A stretch of 64,000 nt of DNA from JAJFKX01 sp965230265 (GCA_965230265.1 OZ245999.1:2480001-2544000); one strand, 5' to 3'; positions 7,840 through 18,142 are shown, counted from the first letter of the stretch. A program made the numbers and translations. The notes: a model not told the origin generated them from the letters alone.

Positions 7840-9176
7840 CTCCAGCGGGTTCACGTTATTTAATGATCCATACCGGGCTGCTGGCCCTGATGCTGCTAAT
7901 AGCATGGTCAAGTAACGCATGGTTATTGTGTCTGGGTGTGTATCTTGGCATTGTCATCATCTGGCATAGTCGTCATCTGCTGGCGTTAAACGATTGGCTG
8001 AGTGATACCAGCCAGCCACTGCCTGTTGCATGGGGGTTAGCCGGAACAGAGGGAATTTGGGGCAAAGTTTTTACACAATTGTTCAAACAGAAAAAACGCC
8101 AACAAAAAGTTCAGCGCAAGCTGCGACGTGCTGTTGAAGAGTATCGCAATGCCACCGAGTCGTTTCCCGAGCCGATTATTACCCTGGATGAAGACAACAT
8201 TGTGGTTTGGTGCAATAGCACTGCATGTCAGGAGATTGGGCTGCGCAGGCCTGATGATATTGGTCAGCCAGTAGGTAACATTCTACGTACTCCTGCATTT
8301 GTGGAATGGCTGGATACCGGCGGTTTACAACCATTGGATATTCTTAGCCCCAAGGACGACAACATCAAATTAAATGTGCAATTGTTTACACTTAGCCAGC
8401 GGCGACGCTTGCTGCTATTTCGGGATGTCACCGAATTACGCAATGTAGAAACCGTACGACGCGACTTTGTTGCCAATGTATCGCACGAGTTGCGTACCCC
8501 ATTGACAGTATTGATCGGCTATCTGGAGTCACTGAGCGACGATGGCGGACCCGAAATGCGCCTGGTCACAGAACGCATGTACGAACAAACCCGACAGATG
8601 CGCACGCTGATTGACGATCTGATTGAAATCTCCCGGTTGCAAGGTCAGGTGGTTCGCGGGCGCGAAACAGCAGTCAATATCAGCGCACTGATGGTTCAAC
8701 TACAAGAACAGGCTGAATCCTTAAACACCAAGCAACATCAGATTCAGTTTATCTGCGAAGCACCGTTCAATATTGAAGGCATCGAGGGCGATCTGGAAAG
8801 TGCCTTCAGTAACCTGATCACCAATGCCATTCGCTACACACCGGCAGGAGGCAAGATAGTGATCAGCTGGTCGATTGATGACAGTGCTGATAATGACCAA
8901 GCCGTATTTAGCGTACGCGATAATGGTATCGGCATCCCGCATACTGATATTCCACGACTGACCGAACGTTTTTACCGCGTGGCAAAAGACCGCGCCCGCA
9001 GCAGCGGTGGTTCTGGGCTGGGTTTATCCATCGTCAAGCATGTCTTAAATTCGCATGATGGTCATTTAGAAGTGGACAGTGAACTGGGGGTTGGTAGTGA
9101 GTTTCGCTGCATTTTCCCTGCTGATCGCTTGTTACCTGCCAATCAGCCATCCAGCGCCACACGCCGTCACGCATAG
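7836..9176 (+). CDS. phoR: Phosphate regulon sensor histidine kinase PhoR
   Basis: Inner-membrane histidine kinase, 446 residues. The N-terminus has two closely spaced membrane segments (about 8-45) with almost no periplasmic loop, as in PhoR, which reads phosphate status through PstSCAB and PhoU rather than by binding phosphate itself. A PAS-like region spans about 105-200, the HisKA helix carries His217 in NVSHELRTPL, and HATPase motifs follow (N-box NLITNAIRYT, DNGIGIP, GSGLGLSIVKH). ATGA overlap with phoB. Confidence 0.95.
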   Translation: MTPAGSRYLMIHTGLLALMLLIAWSSNAWLLCLGVYLGIVIIWHSRHLLALNDWLSDTSQPLPVAWGLAGTEGIWGKVFTQLFKQKKRQQKVQRKLRRAVEEYRNATESFPEPIITLDEDNIVVWCNSTACQEIGLRRPDDIGQPVGNILRTPAFVEWLDTGGLQPLDILSPKDDNIKLNVQLFTLSQRRRLLLFRDVTELRNVETVRRDFVANVSHELRTPLTVLIGYLESLSDDGGPEMRLVTERMYEQTRQMRTLIDDLIEISRLQGQVVRGRETAVNISALMVQLQEQAESLNTKQHQIQFICEAPFNIEGIEGDLESAFSNLITNAIRYTPAGGKIVISWSIDDSADNDQAVFSVRDNGIGIPHTDIPRLTERFYRVAKDRARSSGGSGLGLSIVKHVLNSHDGHLEVDSELGVGSEFRCIFPADRLLPANQPSSATRRHA

Positions 9177-9195
9177 GCACAGTAACCCTCATTAA

Positions 9196-10269
9196 TTGGA
9201 AGTGGCTATCACTACTATCAAGCGCATAAGATTTATCTGTAGCTTATTACTGGCAGTGCTTTACTGCAGTGCACCGTCAGCACAAACATCACCCAGCGAT
9301 ATTAATGATGCCGCTGCTGAAACATCAACAACGCCATTAAACGGCGAGCTTATCGACAACAGCACAGCCGATGACACATTGAACGGTACATTGACCATTG
9401 TCGGTTCTGACACCATGGCGGAATTAATGCAGGTGTGGTCTGACCAGTTGCTTGCACAGTATGCCGATATGCGGGTTCAGCTACACGCTTCCGGTTCCGG
9501 CACTGCGCCACCGGCATTAATTCGCGGCACCACCGGCCTCGGCGCAATGAGCCGGCCTATGACTGCTCGTGAACGACAGGATTTTATTGATGTGCACGGT
9601 TATGCTCCCGCAGAACTTGTCGTTGCTTTGGACGCTATCGCCATTATCGTAAACCATAGCAACCCATTAGAATCGGTCTCACTGGCACAAGTCGCCGCAA
9701 TATTTGCTGCCACCCAGCAATGTCAACCAGCCACTCAGGCTATCAATGACTGGCAACAACTGTTCGGCGCAAATACTCAAGACAGCAATACCTTTGTCAA
9801 TCAACTCGATGGGCGCTCGCTGCAACGCTTTGGGCGAAATGCGGCGTCCGGTACCTATCAGTGGTTTCGTGAACAAGCCTTGTGTGATGCAGATTACCTG
9901 ACCTCTATTAATGGGCTGCCCGGCAACGGCGCAATCGTTACCGCGGTTACCCAGACTGCCAATGGCATTGGGTATACCGGCGTGGCTTTTTTAACCGCCG
10001 GTGTAAAAGCACTGGCTTTATCCACCGCAGATGCAACCGCTATCTCACCCTCAGTGAATAGCATACGTTCGGCAAGCTACCCGCTAACGCGGCGTTTGTA
10101 TCTATACGCCAATCGCCCACCCGGAAGACGTTTTATCCCCGAAGTACAGGCATTACTGAAACTGATTTATTCCGACAGCGGCCAAGCCAGTGTCACCCGT
10201 GTGGGTTTGGTGGCATTGCCCGATGAGTTAATTGAGCAAGCCATCAATACATATCAACTCAATGACTGA
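9196..10269 (+). CDS. pstS: PstS-like phosphate-binding protein
   Basis: Exported substrate-binding protein of the PstS-like class, about 357 residues. A positively charged N-terminus and hydrophobic segment (KRIRFICSLLLAVLYC, cleavage near SAQ) form the signal peptide. Phosphate-site features include IVGSDTM, SGSGTAPPALIRG, and RNAASGTYQWF. The start is uncertain: TTG 9196 or GTG 9202, neither with a good ribosome site. The gene sits 19 bases after phoR and 20 before ppk1, far from pstCA and pstB, so it may be the Pst receptor or an accessory binding protein; no other pstS is in the window. Confidence 0.82.
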   Translation: MEVAITTIKRIRFICSLLLAVLYCSAPSAQTSPSDINDAAAETSTTPLNGELIDNSTADDTLNGTLTIVGSDTMAELMQVWSDQLLAQYADMRVQLHASGSGTAPPALIRGTTGLGAMSRPMTARERQDFIDVHGYAPAELVVALDAIAIIVNHSNPLESVSLAQVAAIFAATQQCQPATQAINDWQQLFGANTQDSNTFVNQLDGRSLQRFGRNAASGTYQWFREQALCDADYLTSINGLPGNGAIVTAVTQTANGIGYTGVAFLTAGVKALALSTADATAISPSVNSIRSASYPLTRRLYLYANRPPGRRFIPEVQALLKLIYSDSGQASVTRVGLVALPDELIEQAINTYQLND

Positions 10270-10289
10270 TTGGGTTACACTCAGCGTTT

Positions 10290-12467
10290 ATGAGCAAGAA
10301 AAAAAACAAAGGCAATGGAGATTATGTTCCACTGGCAACACCGCCGGATCATTGGGATAGCTCTGATCTAAAAGACCCCGGTCTGTATTTTAATCGGGAA
10401 TTAAGTCAGATCGCATTTAACCGGCGGGTTTTAGAACTGGCGCTGGACAGCAATATACCGCTGCTGGAGCGTGTTCGGTTTTTGTGTATTTCCTGTACTA
10501 ATCTGGATGAATTCTTTGAAGTCCGTGTCGCTGCCGTTCGTCAACGTCAAAAACTGGGGGTTTCTGAATTGTTCCCTGATGCGCTAACCCCCCATGAAAC
10601 CCTCACACACATTCGGCACGAGGCCGTACAGTTAGTGCGCGACCAGTACCAGGCATTTAATGACCTGTTGCTGGAGGAGTTAGCTGATCAAGACATTCAT
10701 ATACTGCGTCGTCAAAACTGGAGTAAAAAACAAAAAAACTGGTTGCACAAACATTTTGTAAGGGAATTAATGCCCGTCCTCAGCCCATTGGGTTTGGATC
10801 CGGTGCATCCGTTTCCACGCATTTTAAACAAGAGCCTGAATTTTGCGGTAGAACTGGAAGGTCGTGACGCTTTTGGACGCGATACCGATATGGCGATAGT
10901 ACGGGCGCCACGCTCACTGCCGCGGATTATCCGCATTCCCCGTTCTTACTCTAAAGCGCAGTACGAGTTTGTTTTCTTATCCGATATCTTGCATGCCTTT
11001 ATGGATGAGTTATTCCCTGGTATGCGGGTGGATGGCTGCTACCAGTTTCGCGTCACCCGCAACAGCGAGCTGTTTGTTGATGAAGAAGAAATCGAAGACC
11101 TGGCCCGTGCTTTGCAGGGTGAACTACAGGGGCGCGGATACGCCGAAGCAGTCCGCCTGGAAATTATTCGTGACTGTCCAGGGTCAGTCGAAAAGTTCCT
11201 GGCCAGTAAATTTGATCTGGATTCCACCGAAGTTTATCACTGTGACGGCCCGGTAAACCTGAATCGCTTGAGTGAAATTCACGACCTCGTTGACCGCCCT
11301 GATCTTAAATACCTCAGCTTTAAATCGCATACACCGCTGGCTATGCGTGAAGATGCCAATATCTTTGAAGCCATACGGCGACACGATTATGTACTGCACC
11401 ACCCTTATGACAGCTTTACACCCATCGTGGACATGCTGCGGCAGGCCAGTGTTGACCCTGATGTATTGGCCATTAAACAAACGCTGTATCGTACTGGCGT
11501 CGACTCGGTTCTGGTCAATATTCTTATCGATGCGGCACGCAACGGTAAAGATGTCACTGTGGTGGTAGAGCTGCGTGCACGCTTTGATGAGCAAGCCAAT
11601 ATCACACTGGCCAACCGTTTACAGGAAGCCGGTGTACAAGTGGTTTATGGCATCGTCGGGCACAAAACCCATGCCAAAATGCTATTGATCGTGCGTCGTG
11701 AGCGTCAACACTTACAGCGCTATGCCCACCTAGGTACGGGTAATTATCACCAAGGCACTGCACGGGCTTATACCGACTGGTGTCTGCTGACCAACGATCG
11801 CCATATCACCGAAGATGTCCACCGGATTTTCCAGCAGTTATCCGGTTTGGGTAAACTGCAAAAGCTACATTACCTGTTGCAATCTCCATTCACTCTGCAC
11901 GACAGCCTGCTGGAAAAAATCAACCGTGAGGCAGAGCATGCAAGCGCAGGAAAAACGGCCTTGATCCAGGCCAAAATGAATTCACTGACAGAGTCTAAAA
12001 TTATTCGTGCACTGTACCGGGCATCACGTGCCGGCGTTAAAATTCAACTGGTGATACGCGGGATCTGTTGTTTACGGCCAGGTATTAAGGGGCTATCAGA
12101 AAATATCGAAGTACGCTCAATCTTAGGACGCTTTCTAGAGCATAGCCGTCTATTTTATTTCCAAAACGAAAACAATCCGGAACTGTTTGCTTCGTCAGCC
12201 GACTGGATGGAACGCAACCTGTTCCACAGGGTGGAAACCAGCTTCCCGATTTTACGGGCCAGTGATGCTCAGCGGATCAGACAAGACTCGCTTAACCTGC
12301 CTTTCCGCGACGATGTACAGGCGTGGTTACTGCAGGCCGATGGCAGCTATCAACGCAATGACACCAGTAGCCAAACCAGCGATTCGCCTAATGCCGAGGA
12401 TGAGGATAAGATTGTGTTGTCGCACGCACAAGAACGGTTACTGCAGCACAACCATGGCAATAAATAA
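10290..12467 (+). CDS. ppk1: Polyphosphate kinase 1
   Basis: Reversible synthesis of inorganic polyphosphate from ATP. At 725 residues it has the usual PPK1 layout of N-terminal helical, head and two PLD-like catalytic domains. His461 in KTHAK is the expected autophosphorylated histidine and His618 in LEHSR the second catalytic histidine. Other signatures are HLGTGNYHQGTA and RGICCLRPG. It lies in tandem with ppx, within the Pho-box operon, so both polymer synthesis and breakdown should rise under phosphate limitation. Confidence 0.96.
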   Translation: MSKKKNKGNGDYVPLATPPDHWDSSDLKDPGLYFNRELSQIAFNRRVLELALDSNIPLLERVRFLCISCTNLDEFFEVRVAAVRQRQKLGVSELFPDALTPHETLTHIRHEAVQLVRDQYQAFNDLLLEELADQDIHILRRQNWSKKQKNWLHKHFVRELMPVLSPLGLDPVHPFPRILNKSLNFAVELEGRDAFGRDTDMAIVRAPRSLPRIIRIPRSYSKAQYEFVFLSDILHAFMDELFPGMRVDGCYQFRVTRNSELFVDEEEIEDLARALQGELQGRGYAEAVRLEIIRDCPGSVEKFLASKFDLDSTEVYHCDGPVNLNRLSEIHDLVDRPDLKYLSFKSHTPLAMREDANIFEAIRRHDYVLHHPYDSFTPIVDMLRQASVDPDVLAIKQTLYRTGVDSVLVNILIDAARNGKDVTVVVELRARFDEQANITLANRLQEAGVQVVYGIVGHKTHAKMLLIVRRERQHLQRYAHLGTGNYHQGTARAYTDWCLLTNDRHITEDVHRIFQQLSGLGKLQKLHYLLQSPFTLHDSLLEKINREAEHASAGKTALIQAKMNSLTESKIIRALYRASRAGVKIQLVIRGICCLRPGIKGLSENIEVRSILGRFLEHSRLFYFQNENNPELFASSADWMERNLFHRVETSFPILRASDAQRIRQDSLNLPFRDDVQAWLLQADGSYQRNDTSSQTSDSPNAEDEDKIVLSHAQERLLQHNHGNK

Positions 12468-12495
12468 CCACTTACTCCACAACGTTTAAAACCAA

Positions 12496-13986
12496 ATGCC
12501 AAACCGCGCCAATTACGCTGCCGTTGATTTGGGCAGCAACAGCTTTCATTTGCTGATCGCCCGACTTGAACATGGCGAGTTACGTGTGCTCGATCGTGTC
12601 AAGGAGATGGTACGGCTGGCAGAAGGTGTGGATAAACGTGGGCGCCTGGACCCTGAAGTCAGTGATCGCGCCTTAAACTGCTTGCTTCGTTTTAGCCAAT
12701 TACTACAACGGGTACCTGCTGAAAATATTCGCGCAGTCGCCACTCAGAGTTTCCGCAAATTGCGACACCCTGGAGAATTTATCCGGCAAGTGGAAAAAGC
12801 GCTTGGCTGTGAAGTCGAAATTATCGGTGGGCGTGAAGAAGCACGATTGGTTTACCAGGGCGTGAATGCGCATCGAGCCCCCACGAATGAAAACACCCTG
12901 GTTATCGATATCGGTGGTGGCAGTACAGAGTTAGTGATTGGCCAAGGGACTAACATCCGGCATGCTGAAAGCCTGCAGTACGGATGCGTAGTGGTCACCC
13001 GTGATTTTTTTAATGACGGTAAACTCAGCAAACGGCGCTGGCTAAAAGCCATCACCAGCGCTCGCGGCGACCTGCAGGAAACCGCCTATACGTTTTTGAA
13101 CACCGGGTACAACCATGCCATCGGCGCTTCCGGCACCATTCGTGCGGTACTGAGCATTTGTCAACAAATGCAATGGTGTGAGCAGCATCTGACACGTACG
13201 TCGATAGACCAGCTGATCAGTCACATGACCGAGCTTGGTCACATTGATGCTTTAAACCTGCCTGGTTTGAGTGAACGCCGCAGACCGGTCATTGCCGGTG
13301 GTCTGGCAATTCTTGCTGCATTGTTTCAAGCACTGGATATCCAGGAACTGCGTGTTTCCCAGACTGCTCTGCGCGAAGGACTGCTGGATGATATGCTCGA
13401 GCGCATCAGCAATAGTGACCCTCGCAAGATAACCACCGATGCTTTTGCGCTTCGCTATCAAATAGATGCTGCACAAGCCGCCCGCGTGATGCAAACCTGC
13501 AATAATCTAATCAATACCTGCAGCGCTGACTGGATACTGAATATCACTCAAAAAAACCTGCTGCTGTGGAGTTGCCAGCTGCATGAGACCGGCCTGGCGA
13601 TTGCGCATAGCCAGTACCAAAAACATTCAGGCTATCTGGTTGAAGCATCCGACATGGCAGGTTTTAGCCAACTGGAACAGCGTTTTATGGCCGTTATGGT
13701 TCGACACCATCGCCGCAACATTCCCAGCGAATGGCATGATGGTCTGCCAGAGAGATTGCACCAGACCGCAGCCTGGTCACTGGCGATGATGCGTCTGGCC
13801 GTGATTTTCCATCGAGATCGCGGAGATCATTTTAACCATCCTCAAATCACCTGCCGCGGGCCTGATGAATTGGTGCTGGATTTTGATCCGCAATGGGCTG
13901 AACGGCATCCACTGACCATCCACGACCTGAGAATGGAACAACTAAACTGGTCATCTTTAGGTTTAACGCTGACGCTTCCAATATGA
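12496..13986 (+). CDS. ppx: Exopolyphosphatase (Ppx/GppA family)
   Basis: ASKHA-fold phosphatase that releases orthophosphate from polyphosphate ends, possibly also hydrolysing pppGpp. It is 496 residues long. Phosphate-loop motifs are AAVDLGSNSFHLLIARL at the N-terminus, GGREEARLVYQGV near 115 and VIDIGGGSTELVIG near 136; a C-terminal HD-like helical domain follows. It begins 28 bases after ppk1 and overlaps epmA by 4 bases. Choice of Ppx over GppA rests on the ppk1 neighbour. Confidence 0.93.
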   Translation: MPNRANYAAVDLGSNSFHLLIARLEHGELRVLDRVKEMVRLAEGVDKRGRLDPEVSDRALNCLLRFSQLLQRVPAENIRAVATQSFRKLRHPGEFIRQVEKALGCEVEIIGGREEARLVYQGVNAHRAPTNENTLVIDIGGGSTELVIGQGTNIRHAESLQYGCVVVTRDFFNDGKLSKRRWLKAITSARGDLQETAYTFLNTGYNHAIGASGTIRAVLSICQQMQWCEQHLTRTSIDQLISHMTELGHIDALNLPGLSERRRPVIAGGLAILAALFQALDIQELRVSQTALREGLLDDMLERISNSDPRKITTDAFALRYQIDAAQAARVMQTCNNLINTCSADWILNITQKNLLLWSCQLHETGLAIAHSQYQKHSGYLVEASDMAGFSQLEQRFMAVMVRHHRRNIPSEWHDGLPERLHQTAAWSLAMMRLAVIFHRDRGDHFNHPQITCRGPDELVLDFDPQWAERHPLTIHDLRMEQLNWSSLGLTLTLPI

Positions 13987-14945
13987 CTACCGATCAGTGG
14001 CAACCCAGTGCCAGCCTCACCACTTTGCAACAACGCGCGAAGCTATTAAGAACCATCCGTCAGTTTTTTTCTGTTCGACATGTGCTGGAGGTCAATACCC
14101 CTGTAGTGGTTAAAGCCGGGGTCAGCGACCCACATCTGGATAGCTTTATGTTGGAGCACTCTGCCGGTTATCTGCGCACCTCCCCGGAATATGCCATGAA
14201 GCGGCTGTTGGCTGCAGGCAGTGGTGATATTTACGAACTGGGGCCGGTATTTCGGCAAGGTGAATCCGGTCGCTGGCACAACCCTGAGTTCACTATGCTG
14301 GAGTGGTATCGTTTAGGTTGGAGCTATCATCAATTAATCGATGAAGTCATCGAATTATTAAGCACTTGCAGCCCTGATCTACTGGCTTTATGGCCTATCA
14401 AAAAGACCACTTATAGCGAATTATCCCTACAGGTTCTGGGTACCGATATTGCCAGAGCTGACATCAGTCATCTATTGGATCTCGCCCGCACCCACGGCTG
14501 GCACACTGATCTGGATGATACCAGCCAAAGCATATTATTGGATTTTATTTTCAGCCATTTACTGCAACCTGCCCTAGCTCTACAAACCATCAATGTTATT
14601 ACTGATTTTCCAGTCTGCCAAGCTGCGCTGGCCAAAATAATTAATCACAATGGTAATACTGTTGCGCAGCGTTTTGAGGTGTTCCTGGGTCAAGTGGAAC
14701 TGGCTAACGGCTATCAGGAATTAACCGACCAAAATGAACAGATGCGCCGGTTTATCGAAGACAAACAGCATCGAGAAAAACTAGGCAAAGTGATGATTCA
14801 ACCTGATAGAAAGTTGTTGCAAGCCATGCAATATGGCCTACCAGAATGTACAGGCGTGGCTTTAGGGGTTGAGCGCTTACTTTCCGTGATTAACAATCAG
14901 GTACCCGTTAACCAGTGCTTAAGCTTTGATTGGTATCGCAATTAA
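13983..14945 (+). CDS. epmA: Elongation factor P beta-lysyltransferase EpmA (GenX/PoxA)
   Basis: Class II lysyl-tRNA-synthetase-like enzyme that attaches (R)-beta-lysine to the conserved lysine of EF-P. It is 320 residues, lacking the anticodon-binding domain of LysS. Class II motifs are visible: RTSPEYAMKRLL and FRQGESGRWHNPEFTMLEWYR (split here only by reading; motif 2), ELANGYQE, and GVALGVERLL (motif 3). ATGA overlap with ppx places it in the phosphate operon. Its TAA stop overlaps the TAA of the convergent receptor gene through the palindrome TTAA at 14942-14945. Confidence 0.93.
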   Translation: MTTDQWQPSASLTTLQQRAKLLRTIRQFFSVRHVLEVNTPVVVKAGVSDPHLDSFMLEHSAGYLRTSPEYAMKRLLAAGSGDIYELGPVFRQGESGRWHNPEFTMLEWYRLGWSYHQLIDEVIELLSTCSPDLLALWPIKKTTYSELSLQVLGTDIARADISHLLDLARTHGWHTDLDDTSQSILLDFIFSHLLQPALALQTINVITDFPVCQAALAKIINHNGNTVAQRFEVFLGQVELANGYQELTDQNEQMRRFIEDKQHREKLGKVMIQPDRKLLQAMQYGLPECTGVALGVERLLSVINNQVPVNQCLSFDWYRN

Positions 14946-17900
14946 TTCCAGGTATATCGAACACCCAGACTAACCTGCCGGCCCCGGGTAAATAAGCGAG
15001 TGGTCTCCGGGCCTTGGGTAAATTCAACCTCATCATTTAATAGATTGCGCATATTCAACCTGAAAACCCAGTCATCAAAGCTGTAACGAACCACAAAATC
15101 AAGCTGATTAAAGGGTTGTTCAAAAATATCCGGGCGACCCAGAGTTCCAACTTGCACAATACGCTCTCCTGCTGTGTTATACAAAAGAGTTGCTGTTATC
15201 CCGTTATCAGGGTTTGAGTAACCCAGCTGTGCATTGATCACAAATGGTGATTGTCCCTGTAGAGGACGAACTGCATTGGTTTGTACTGTCGCATTCTCAG
15301 GTGAAATAGTCACAGTCGAATCGATATAGGCAAAGTTTGCACTGGTGTATAGGTTCTCCCAGAAGCCACCAAAAAAATCAAAACTTTTATAAAACTCAAA
15401 CTCAAAACCAAAGTTTTCTGCTGACTCTGCATTGGCAAAGCTCAATAATTGATTTGCTCCTGGTGTAATGATGCCTTCGATGGGCTGATCAAACTCTTTA
15501 TAGAAAGCACCGATAGAAACAAACTCGGTGTCACTGAAATACTTGTCAACACGAAAATCGTAGTGTTTGATACTTGCAGGAACCAGATCTGGATTACCGA
15601 TGGCAAGGTTATCAGTAATCGGGTCAATAAAATCAGCTGGTGTCAACTCGCGAAATTGAGGTCTGTTCACAGTTTCAGCAAAACCCAAACGTACCTCGGT
15701 TGTCCAGGGCAACGTTATTGCAGCTGATATAGCAGGCAATTGATCTTTGGTATCTATTAGTGACACCACAGGAGTATCGGTTACATCAAATGGATCGAAA
15801 GTAATAACTTCCTGAAAGAAATCATCTTCGCGAATGCCACCATAAAGACGCAAAAACCCAAATAACTCCAAATCCAGCCCGTAATAAAAAGCGGTATTAT
15901 CCAGGTCGGCAGTATACGTATCAGATGCAGAGGTAATGTCTTCAATCTCAAAACCGTCTGGATCAATAAAATCAGAATTTAAGATAGCCTCTAGAGATTG
16001 ATTGGATCGCAGGTCAAGGCTGCTCGCCAGAGAACCACGTATTTCGAAACGAAACCTCCTTACCTGGGATTCACGTTCCTTTTGAGTGTTTAAGTATCCT
16101 CCCTTCAGCGTGACCTTGTAGTCTTCATGGTCCAATACCGTTATTCCGGCATTTGTATTAAATGAATTACTACTATCATCCAAGCTGGAATAAGTCCGCA
16201 AGTTGCCATCTGCGCGTGAAGCAAACACAAAAGTATTTAACGCTTCATTGAGTTCATATCTGTATGAACGAAAATCTGGAATATCAGAACTTGCTGACGC
16301 TGTAGTGTATTGCCAGTCCAAAGTCGAGTTGTTTATCCATGGAAATATGTGTTCACCAATAAACTGATAAGCCTGCAGCTCGCGCTCTTCATACTCAATC
16401 TCTGTCACCCTGGTTATGGTGTCGAACTCAAATGTAGAACCTAGCTGAATCTGCGCCTCATCAGTAGTACTGCGCAGCAACATCGCGTTGGCGGTAATTT
16501 TATTATTTTCGCCTAACTCTGCACCCAGCGATGAAAATCCGGTCAGATCAACATTGCGTTCAGTAATATCGAATACTAAATCATTAAGCACTGCCAGATC
16601 ATCACCGGAAGAGGCAAAAGTACGTCTTATCTGGCTGGTGGTTCGCCAGGAGTTACTCAAATCAAAAGCTGCCTGACCACCAATCTTCAGCCAACCGAAA
16701 TCGTGTTGCAAACCACCCGCAATGCCAAAGTCGAAATTAGGTTCTATCGTTTGTGGCAAGACATCGTAAATCGCTGGTAAAGATTCACCAATAGCCTCTA
16801 GCTCCTCATCGCTGATGCCCTCTCCAGTAAATGGATTAAACGAAACTAACAGAGAGTCAGAAGTTGCCTCATCCAGCAAATCTGAAATTTCACGGGTTCC
16901 ATCATCAAATCCAAAAATATCAGTGCCGCCACCTTCATAGCGTAGCCCATCCTTGAACGTCGTTTGTGCGTTGTATCCTCCACCGATTTCGACTTGCAGA
17001 TAATTGCTTTCTGGTACGGAACGTGTACGAATTTGCACCAACCCACCACCAAAATCAGGCGACAAATCAGCCGTATAACCTTTTTGCACCTGTATGGACT
17101 CAACAATGCTTGTAGGAAATAAATCCAGCGGAACTACTCTTCGGGTTGGGTCTGGACTAGGCACATCAGCGCCGTTCAAAGTGGTTGAAGAATAGCGCTC
17201 ACCGAGCCCCCTGATAAAGATAAAACGACCATCTACTAATGTAAGCCCGGTCACCCGGCGCAGTGCCGAGGCAACATCGCCATCGCCTGCACGTGATATC
17301 TGTTCAGCACCCAGATAATCAGCCACTGCAGCCTCTTCACGCCGTTCTTCCAGCACCGAGGCAAGGCTGCCCGCCACATAAGGAACAATGACCACAAACT
17401 CAGGCAATTCAGAACCAGCAGGGGTCAATTCCAAATTTTGTGTGGTTGCCTCTTCACTGGTTACCGGAATCCCCTCCAATGTGCGAGTATTAAAACGTGA
17501 AGCCAAAACAGATAATGCGTATTCACCAGGCGGCAATTCAAACCGGAATGCACCATCATCTCCAGTGGTCACTTCCTGTGGCGTCCCGCTGACAAATACA
17601 CGCACACCTGCCAATGGTTCACCGCTTTCAGCGTCACTGATCACACCTTCCAGATAACCCGGTTCGGCATCTTCCTGCTGCTCCGTCGGGCTGCCCAGCC
17701 CCAGCTGTTTGTTAGGGTTAGAGCTTTCAATATCCACAAAAGGCGTGCGCGCATCAGAAAACAAGTTAACCAGAATCTGGATAACCTCATCATTGGTAAA
17801 TAGAATTTGGCGCCGAACGCTGCCATAGTCCACAGAATCAATACTCAACACCTGTTCACCCACAGGAACCTGCGCAGTGATTCGGCCAGCGTCATTGGTC

Positions 17901-18106
17901 TGCCCGATTGGCTGGCCATTAAGACTGACTTTTACTCCACTGATAGGCACCTGATCGACAAACACAAACAGGCTTAGACTGGCCGGCTGAGTTGCCTCAT
18001 TAGAGGCTGTATCAGTCGCTTGCTGTGCCCAGGTGCATAAATTAACACCTGCAAATAAGCATATCGCCAACAACAGTTGAGCCTGAAAATGCAATGTTTT
18101 CACCAT
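14942..18106 (-). CDS. TonB-dependent receptor with N-terminal carboxypeptidase-regulatory-like domains
   Basis: Outer-membrane active transporter of 1054 residues. Signal peptide 1-28 (ends near WAQQ). Two beta-sandwich domains resembling CarboxypepD_reg follow: one at about 45-115 and a better one at 148-235. The plug, about 255-370, contains LRRVTGLTLV, RGLGERYSSTTLNG and DLFPTSIVESIQVQKG, the pattern of large receptors common in Bacteroidetes and marine Proteobacteria. The rest is the 22-strand barrel, ending YTWN. The substrate is not identifiable. It is the last gene of the operon that begins with DUF3450 at 23262, 36 bases after the TPR gene, so it is probably energised by the TonB encoded with it and induced by phosphate starvation. 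Confidence 0.93.
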   Translation of the reverse strand: MVKTLHFQAQLLLAICLFAGVNLCTWAQQATDTASNEATQPASLSLFVFVDQVPISGVKVSLNGQPIGQTNDAGRITAQVPVGEQVLSIDSVDYGSVRRQILFTNDEVIQILVNLFSDARTPFVDIESSNPNKQLGLGSPTEQQEDAEPGYLEGVISDAESGEPLAGVRVFVSGTPQEVTTGDDGAFRFELPPGEYALSVLASRFNTRTLEGIPVTSEEATTQNLELTPAGSELPEFVVIVPYVAGSLASVLEERREEAAVADYLGAEQISRAGDGDVASALRRVTGLTLVDGRFIFIRGLGERYSSTTLNGADVPSPDPTRRVVPLDLFPTSIVESIQVQKGYTADLSPDFGGGLVQIRTRSVPESNYLQVEIGGGYNAQTTFKDGLRYEGGGTDIFGFDDGTREISDLLDEATSDSLLVSFNPFTGEGISDEELEAIGESLPAIYDVLPQTIEPNFDFGIAGGLQHDFGWLKIGGQAAFDLSNSWRTTSQIRRTFASSGDDLAVLNDLVFDITERNVDLTGFSSLGAELGENNKITANAMLLRSTTDEAQIQLGSTFEFDTITRVTEIEYEERELQAYQFIGEHIFPWINNSTLDWQYTTASASSDIPDFRSYRYELNEALNTFVFASRADGNLRTYSSLDDSSNSFNTNAGITVLDHEDYKVTLKGGYLNTQKERESQVRRFRFEIRGSLASSLDLRSNQSLEAILNSDFIDPDGFEIEDITSASDTYTADLDNTAFYYGLDLELFGFLRLYGGIREDDFFQEVITFDPFDVTDTPVVSLIDTKDQLPAISAAITLPWTTEVRLGFAETVNRPQFRELTPADFIDPITDNLAIGNPDLVPASIKHYDFRVDKYFSDTEFVSIGAFYKEFDQPIEGIITPGANQLLSFANAESAENFGFEFEFYKSFDFFGGFWENLYTSANFAYIDSTVTISPENATVQTNAVRPLQGQSPFVINAQLGYSNPDNGITATLLYNTAGERIVQVGTLGRPDIFEQPFNQLDFVVRYSFDDWVFRLNMRNLLNDEVEFTQGPETTRLFTRGRQVSLGVRYTWN

Positions 18107-18142
18107 TAAACCTATTGATGCTATGCAGCCTCGATAAAAAGG

